Source of the DNA: Paraspadella gotoi
Taxonomy: Eukaryota > Chaetognatha
Assembly: GCA_051294375.1 (NCBI GenBank)
Contig: CM119267.1
Coordinates: 17,028,606 to 17,092,605 of the forward strand
DNA: 64,000 nucleotides
Direction: 5' to 3'
In this document: piece after piece, positions 57,635-64,000 of the stretch
How positions within the stretch are numbered: position 1 is the stretch's first letter
Layout of the letters: every line of letters begins with the position of its first letter
Made by a program: the position numbers and the translations under genes
Notes under the pieces: generated by a model
What the model saw: the letters and a program-made list of their open reading frames with translations, nothing else
Told to the model about the DNA's origin: nothing
Database searches by the model: none

Positions 57635-58084
57635 ATGTCTAATTTTGGTGGAAATTTTGACTTTCGAGTTTTCTCCGCTTGGTTCGCACGATTCGCCTTT
57701 GCAAACGGAATACCTCCTTTAGTAAACGCCGCATCGCAAATCCCATCTTCCCAGCAACCCACGCCTACACCCTCTGACACGCGCTGCGGCGACTTTTCTC
57801 ATCGCATCCCCCTCTCCCAACAAAGGGATATAGACCAAAGGTGGGTCGACGCTTGGCTCGTCGAACGCGGCCTTCTAAGGGCAGACGGAAACGGGATGCC
57901 CCCAAAGCCGCCACAGAGACGACGCCGCCCACCGACGTCGGAGGAGGAGAAGAAGAAGCGTCGATCTAAGAAGCGGGAATGGAGGCGTAGAAAACGGATT
58001 GAACGAGACTTTATAGGACACTCTATTAGAGAAGTTGAATCTCCGATGACGGAAATCGAAGTTTCAAAGGGAACAATTAATTAG
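57635..58084 (+). CDS. Uncharacterised basic protein
   Basis: An intronless 149-codon frame not recognised as any family. Residues 1-30 are aromatic and mildly hydrophobic (FDFRVFSAWFARFAFANG). A Pro/Ser/Gln linker follows, then RDIDQRWVDAWLVERGLLR, and a strongly basic helix (residues about 95-130, EEEKKKRRSKKREWRRRKR) that could bind RNA or act as a nuclear or nucleolar signal. GC content resembles neighbouring exons, and the gene sits in the normal gene-to-gene spacing (220 bases after ACAD9, 234 before ANKLE2), which supports a real gene. A spurious frame cannot be excluded. Confidence 0.55.
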   Translation: MSNFGGNFDFRVFSAWFARFAFANGIPPLVNAASQIPSSQQPTPTPSDTRCGDFSHRIPLSQQRDIDQRWVDAWLVERGLLRADGNGMPPKPPQRRRRPPTSEEEKKKRRSKKREWRRRKRIERDFIGHSIREVESPMTEIEVSKGTIN

Positions 58085-58318
58085 TCTCACCAGGCTAAAA
58101 GAAATTAAATAGTTCCTGCTAAAAAACCGAATCTCCAATTTTTATTTATTATTTTTGGAGTTTATATCGTATTTTACTGCGCAAGTCGACATTTTTCTTC
58201 TTATCAATTTTACACAGATACATATCTCTTAACATTATTATTGTGGACCTTTTTTACGCAACTATGACTAAATGGCCGACTTTTCCAAAGTCGAAAATCG
58301 ACGGACGTTAAACGATAA

Positions 58319-61300
58319 ATGGACCGGTTTTGGTCTTCGTTCCAGTTGCTGGTCGGCAGTGGAGGCTCGTCCATTGGGATCACTGATGACGATCACGTGG
58401 ACGATGGACCGGCGACCGCCGCGGTCGAAACTCCTGAAACCGAAAGTTTGGAAAAGACGAGCAGCGATTTCTTGTGTCAGGACTTGTTGACTTCCGGATC
58501 GAATTCTCTCTTGCGTATGGCCGAAGAAACGAACAAGGAAGATGCAGTCGCGGTAGCCTCCATCGGCGCCGATTCCCCAGGCGGTTGGGACATCAAAGGC
58601 CAACTCCTTGGCGCCGGCGCCAGGATGTGGTCTCCTATCTCTTCGTCACACAGGATCGTCAAAAATTTTTTGTGGGGCGTCGGGAGCGGCGCGGATTCCG
58701 GTGAGGGTCGATGTTTGGTATTTTATTTTGTTTAAAATATGAAGTTCAAAAATTATATCATTAATGATTTCCCTTACGCAGCTACTCGGACGGAACTGTC
58801 GACGAACGGTGCCGATGGCGACGTTCTCTGCTTCGGCGTCAACATTCCGCTCGAGAGTCGTACTAAGGAAACGGCACCCGGAGTCTATTTCTCGCGCGTC
58901 GATGTCCTCAAGATGGTTAAAAAGTGCCCTGGGGCTAGGTTTAAAGAGTTTAAAAGCGTCAAGGTGAGATTCCGGCTAAAACTGTGACTCATTACTGGAA
59001 TCATAAACCTCGAAGTTATGTGACGACTCACTAATTCAGGAGGCAGAGATCTTTGCCGCTTTGACCGAGGACGATCTTCTCAACGCCAGTCTTCTCTTGA
59101 AGACGCCATCCAAGCCTCGAAATCCTGTCTTTATCGATAGTCCGCCTCCACCGTCACCCCCAAGGCTGCAACCGCAGCAACAAACTGCCCTTCAGCAACA
59201 GCAGCAGCAGCAGATAAAGTTGAAGTTGTTGCAGCAACAACAACAGACTTTGATGAACGGCCCGGCTGGTAACGCTGAGAGGCTACCTTTTAAAGCCCCG
59301 AAACCTCAGGAACTGAACGCGATGAGGCGGTACATCAGTTCAGGTTGTTATGAAGGAATGCTTTACATTAAGAGAAACTAGGTAACGTGCTAAATATTGT
59401 TTGATGTAGTATTTCAAATTTTTTACGTTGCTTCAGGAAATATGGAAGCCTTACGCACTTTGATATGGTCCAACCCGCGCTACTTGATCTCGAGCGGTGA
59501 CACGCCCACTATTGTTCAACCCGGATTTCATTACACGGCAATGCACGTGGCCGCGAGGATCGGGAAGCACGAAATAGTTGGTTAGTGGAAAGCATAGAGG
59601 CTTTTAATGATTGCATTGTCTTGTTATTGTTGTCGACCCGATTGTTGTCATTGTTGTCGCTGCTTTTGGTCATTGTTGTTTTGAGCTGCCTTAGCATGCA
59701 GTATTAAACTTTGACTTTTAATATTATTTCGTAGAAATGTTGATAGCGACTTTGAGCGACGATCGTTTCATGAGGATTCTCTATGACAGCGAACCGGAAC
59801 AGGTTGTCAAGAGCCGACAGAAATTTTTGCTGGACCTTTACATAAACTTGCCCGGTAATTTTAGGGGGGGGGAATTAGTTTAACCATTTTAAATCGGGTG
59901 ATGATTATTTAAACTATGTACAAACTACTATGTATAAGACTTGGGGGTTACTAGAACGAGACTTTGCTACACAGATAAGGGCGCGAACGACACGCCGCTT
60001 CACTTGGCGTGCAAGTACGGCCACGCCGAAGTCATCCGAGTCCTACTTCGTCACCCGTTGACTTCGCGGAACGAAGTAAACAAATACAAAGAGACCCCGG
60101 CGCAGGTCATTTGGTCTCGATGTCCTCAAGCCGATTCCGAAGACGCCGATTCCGCGCGCCTCGAGATCGAAGCCCTCTTTGAGAGTCTCTACGTCGTTCC
60201 CATCTTCCGTCCCGATAATGGCATCGGTGTCCCGAAGATCTTAAGTCCCGCGCTTCTTTCGACCGGTATAGTGGCGGGGTTGAGGGGTAAAGTTATTAAA
60301 TTAGGTTCTGGCCTTATTTTACTTTTAACTTCGAGTTTTCTAACCCCGAATTAAGTTTCGACCTCGCTATCTCACTCCAAGTCGAACTCACACCATAGCA
60401 ACTACACCCTATGCGCCTATGCGGGTCCCATGTCGCAAAACCGAGCGGCGGACTTTCGACAACGCCTTTCGCGACCGGTTCGTCCTCCGGGCCGATCCAT
60501 AGTTGCGAGTATAAGTTCGACAGATTCGATGTCGCCCAGCGCCGCCGCCACCTTTGCCTCAGCCACGCCCCTCCCTTCCGGAACGAAGATCCGCCCTTCG
60601 CTTTCGACGCCCCCGTCCATCCACTCCTCGCTCGGCACCGTCAACGGATTATACTGCAATCAGTCGTCCTCCCCTCGCGTCGTCGATAGCGAAAAGGGCC
60701 TGGAGCATGAGGCCCGGCAACTGGCGTCGGAAATGGGTGTTGCTTGGCGGGAGAGATGGGAGTTTCTCGGACCTGAGCTGATCGATTTCGGTCGCGCAGA
60801 AGACCTTAACAAAATGGAAGAGTTCTTCGCGCAGACTTATAGGGCGGCGGCGGAGACTAATTTGGACGAGGCCGAGTCCTCTCCGCCATTAGAGGATTCA
60901 TTCGCCGACGACGACAGCCTCGGCGATTTGATCCACAGTTTTCGCAGCCAACTCGTCATCATGTCACCGTCAAAGGATGAGGCGGAGTTGCGGCACCCGC
61001 GGGGACGCCCACCGCTGGTAGAAGAGAACATTTTTCTATCAGGGACTAACGAACATCGATCGCCCGAGACTTTGCAAGAGCTTTGTCGAATGGCGAACCC
61101 GTTCGGGAACGTCGAGGGGGACATAAAACCTTTTAGGTCGTCCACTACGCCTTTCGAGGTTTTATTCTTCGTAAAGGGTGAGTTTTGAAAGGACGCTTGT
61201 CTTGTCTTGCCATTAAGCCGTTAAAATTTGACGGATGTCAGATTATCATTGCGAATCTAACATTTTCAACAATGAGTATTCTTTTTACACCTTCAGGTGA

Positions 61301-61791
61301 TTTACCTTCCAACATCGACGCGGAACTCTTTCACGCCCTCGACGCCGCTGGTGTTGATGATTCAACCTTCCCTCACTTGGCTAAATGGCGGCGTTGTTTG
61401 CGGTACCGCCACTCAGAGGAGGAGCGTCGCAAGTGGCCGTCGACTCCCGGCCTCACGAAGCCTAAGAGAGGGACGAACCTCGGTGCCGGAGAAGTGTCCG
61501 ACTTTTTTCCTTATCAAACAGGTTTTACACCAGTTGGGGTTTTTAATTTATTACAAACGTAATTGAATTTTTTTATAACTTCTATTTTTTATTTTTTGTA
61601 TAGGGCTAAGGCCTTTAACATTAGCCTTCGAAACGACGCCGACCATTCCGAGGAGAAAAAACTCTTTGTCGAAAAAGACAATGGACTCCTGTAGGAGTCG
61701 GTTGTACGACGAACTGACCGTTGACTCAAACGACAGCGCTGACTGTGTTAACAGTTGCAACAGTGATACTGTCTTCACATCTGAAAGATGA
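58319..61791 (+). CDS. ANKLE2: ANKLE2 homologue without a visible LEM domain
   Basis: About 892 residues in nine exons (58319-58700, 58782-58963, 59040-59343, 59437-59580, 59735-59854, 59975-60286, 60356-61177, 61297-61521, 61604-61791). A caulimovirus-VI-like segment ends in CPGARFKEFKSVKEAEIFAA. Ankyrin repeats follow (IWSNPRYLISSGDTPTIVQP, MHVAARIGKHEIVEML, NDTPLHLACKYGHAEVIRVL), then YAGPMSQNRAADF, ARQLASEMGVAWRERWEFLG and the late block SNIDAELFHALDAAGVD, all collinear with human ANKLE2 (938 residues). ANKLE2 controls BAF phosphorylation via VRK1 and PP2A for nuclear envelope reassembly. The usual N-terminal membrane segment and LEM domain are not seen. A CAG/CAA-coded Gln run lies near 59170-59250. 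Confidence 0.92.
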
Positions 61792-62841
61792 CCACAGCCG
61801 AAGCTTTTTTTTTTCAATATTTTTAGAGACTGATTTTGGGATCTGTGCATCGCCGCGCTGTTATATTTTTTTCTGTTTTCGATTAATCGTACTGACATAA
61901 TTCTTTTAATTTTATGGTGGCTAGTTTTTTAAATTTGCATTGTCAATTCGCTCTCTTCCGCCCTTCTGCTTAATACGAGAACAGTTTTTATAGTAAATGG
62001 GAAAGTATTTTCCTTGGTCGTCCGTCCAACGAATTTAAATTTCATGGTGCCAAAGTAATCAATATTTTTTAACGTTGGAAGAATTTCATCCTAATGTAAG
62101 TTAAGTAATTTAAAGTAACCTCGGTCCTGGCCATTTTCAAAAGTTGCGAGTTTTTCAAAGTTTGATGGAAGCTAAGAAATTAGCCACATATTTTGGTTTA
62201 TGAGAGCTGACGATTTTTTTTTGTTCAGATGGGTGAAAATTATATAAACCCTTTGAGCTTGACCCGAGAGTTCCGGTTTTAAAATCCAGGAAGTTGATGG
62301 CTTTAACAATTGTATCTGCGGCGTCTCTGCTGCTGTGTGTACTGCCACAAGCAGCAGCGGAATCGGTTTTTAACTGGTCTCCAAATATTTCGGTGTTATG
62401 AAAAAACGCACATTAAATTTTGTAATATTGTCATTTCAAAGTCTAAGATTAATCAGTAGTTTTTTTTTCACGCTTGATCTTGAGCAGTTTCAAGGCGTCG
62501 AGATTTGAAAATTCTGTTCAATTCTCTGAACGCCCGTACTCTACGATCTATCCCTTTGTATTGAAATTATTATTTTTAATCATAACGTTATCGCTCTTTT
62601 TTTCTTTTTCTGTGAGATCGATTTACAGATGCCATATATTGTTTCTTAAAGTATTTTTAAATAGTACTGTTATTGAGTTATTTTTATTAGAATTTATGCA
62701 CCGCCACAATACCACCTTTTTATTTACAGTACGGAATTATACGTACTTAATGAGTGCCACGATTTTTTTTTAGCGTCAATCCTTTCGGGGAATTGCAGTT
62801 TCAAAATATTTTAACTTTATTGAGCGAACTTCTGCTACAAA
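61792..62841. other. Intergenic spacer
   Basis: About 1.05 kb with no supported gene. GATTTTTTTTTAG (62773) and GGGAATTGCAG (about 62800) are acceptor-like sites 40-70 bases before the neuroguidin ATG. Confidence 0.5.
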
Positions 62842-63974
62842 ATGACAGAAAACATGTTCGGAGTGTTGGAAACTATCTCGGATCAGGCATCCCAACTTAC
62901 TGCTTTTGTTGACAAATTGCGCGGCGATTTCGAGACGGAAACCTCAAGAACAGATGAAGCGAAAGTAAGGAAAACTAATGAAGTTTAATGATATCACTAT
63001 CGTATATATTATATAAAATATATTGTATATGCATCTTATTCTTTTTTTTTTTTCAGAATATCGGATTAAGCTATCTCGACGTGAAGAACCTGCTCTTGTT
63101 AAATTATAATTGTGACATTGCTCATGTAATTCTGTCTAAATGCAAGGGAAGGTATGATATTCCACTGAGGCTTAGTTCATTGTTTGAGGGGACGGTGACT
63201 AATTAATCTGTCATCGTTTCAGGTCCCTCGTCGATAACCCCGCCGTCGATCGATTGACGGAAACTAGGACGGTGATGGAAAAGACTCGCGGCGTTGATCT
63301 CAAACTGAAGTACCAAATCGAAAAGCTCGTTAGAGCCGCCACAGTCGAAACTCAAGGTTAGAAAGCGACCATGACCATTCTTTACTAGTATCGTTTAGTT
63401 GTCTCGAGCGGATCGTGCAAATTCTTGGCAATCGTCAATTCTTCAAGCTTCATAATTGTTTAGATAAAGACAATCAATGCAACTTTAATATAGGCGCGGG
63501 TAACGATCCTCTCAGCTTCCGCCCGAATCTGACCGGTTTTGACGAAGACGATGACGTTGACGGAGATGATGACGATAAAACTAAATCGAAAAAGGACGGC
63601 GTGTATCGACCGCCTAAGTTAGCCGCAGTCAGATACGACGGCGACGATACTGAGGCGGTGAAGAGGGAAAAGCGGGCTAAGATAAGGTCCAGGGCTGTCG
63701 CCAACGCTGCCTTACTCAAGGTATTTTTTTTTCCATTAAAAAAAAAATCACCCAATATTGGCGATGTTATTAGTTATAAGTAAACCTTTATTTCTTATTT
63801 AATGTAACATTGAATGTTTACTTATTTCGTAGGATCTTGATCTGGACCGTGAAGAGCCAGAGGAAATATTCGAGAACAACGTTCACCGGTTCAAGGAAGA
63901 TCGAAGATTAGCGGAAAGAACCAAATATGAAGAGGACAACTTCACTCGCCTTGTACTGACCAAGAAAGACAAAG
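62842..63974 (+). CDS. NGDN: Neuroguidin (Sas10/Utp3/C1D family), 5' part
   Basis: First 240 residues in five exons (62842-62964, 63057-63151, 63223-63356, 63494-63720, 63833-63974). The last ends at a GTGAGA donor, so the gene continues past the window. The Sas10/C1D domain shows LETISDQASQLTAFVDKL, IGLSYLDVKNLLLLNY and ETRTVMEKTRG with LKYQIEKLV. An acidic stretch and KDGVYRPPKLAAVRYDGDD follow, the neuroguidin YVPPRLVPVHYD block. The yeast relative Lcp5 is a small-subunit processome factor; animal neuroguidin is nucleolar and also reported as an eIF4E-binding regulator. The C-terminal basic tail is off the window. Confidence 0.93.
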
Positions 63975-64000
63975 GTGAGAACTTTTAAGTGATTCTTTGT

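Overview
The window is eukaryotic and almost certainly from an invertebrate animal. Its genes are split by mostly 60-120 bp GT-AG introns. They include animal-typical forms: an ER-type hexose-6-phosphate dehydrogenase carrying a 6-phosphogluconolactonase domain, SLC17A9, TUSC2, SMG7, ANKLE2 and IK/RED. Introns and spacers are AT-rich, exons are richer in GC, and genes are tightly packed. A small-genome, early-branching animal would fit; glass sponges are one candidate because they have compact genomes and reported spliced-leader trans-splicing, but the sequence alone does not settle the taxon.

Layout: 1-5090 is an intron of a lysosomal phospholipase A2 / LCAT-like gene filled by a 3.7 kb foldback repeat; the 3' exons of that gene follow (5091-6894). 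Then come RhoGDI (8775-10879), a vesicular nucleotide transporter SLC17A9 (12386-15804), a small HMG-box protein (16167-16951), a tight run CCDC137 - DRG1 - NOL7-like - F-box/WD-like - IK/RED - NDP kinase (17936-29578), H6PD (29984-34274), SMG7 (34649-38930), TUSC2 (39130-39537), adrenodoxin-type ferredoxin (40056-42303), an equilibrative nucleoside transporter (43307-49349), an ACAD9-like protein (50153-57414), an unrecognised basic protein (57635-58084), ANKLE2 (58319-61791) and the 5' part of neuroguidin (62842 to the window end). Reading frames were followed through each splice junction, so the exon models are internally consistent.

All 19 genes lie on the + strand. Most have a polypyrimidine-AG site a short way upstream of the ATG with no visible partner donor, and some neighbours are only 70-215 bp apart. 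This is the pattern expected of polycistronic transcription resolved by spliced-leader trans-splicing. It is the main candidate for an undescribed system here, and it is an inference. The tight central run is rich in nucleolar, translation and splicing functions.

The second notable item is the ACAD9-like gene. Its flavin and catalytic motifs, including the position of the catalytic glutamate, are replaced, which suggests a protein kept for respiratory complex I assembly only.

Non-coding DNA carries several mobile-element families: a giant foldback, two TIR families that share one 22-23 bp minisatellite, a MITE with telomere-like tracts, a roughly 100 bp repeat found mainly in introns, a tRNA-derived SINE-like unit, mariner-type MITEs and decayed reverse-transcriptase fragments.
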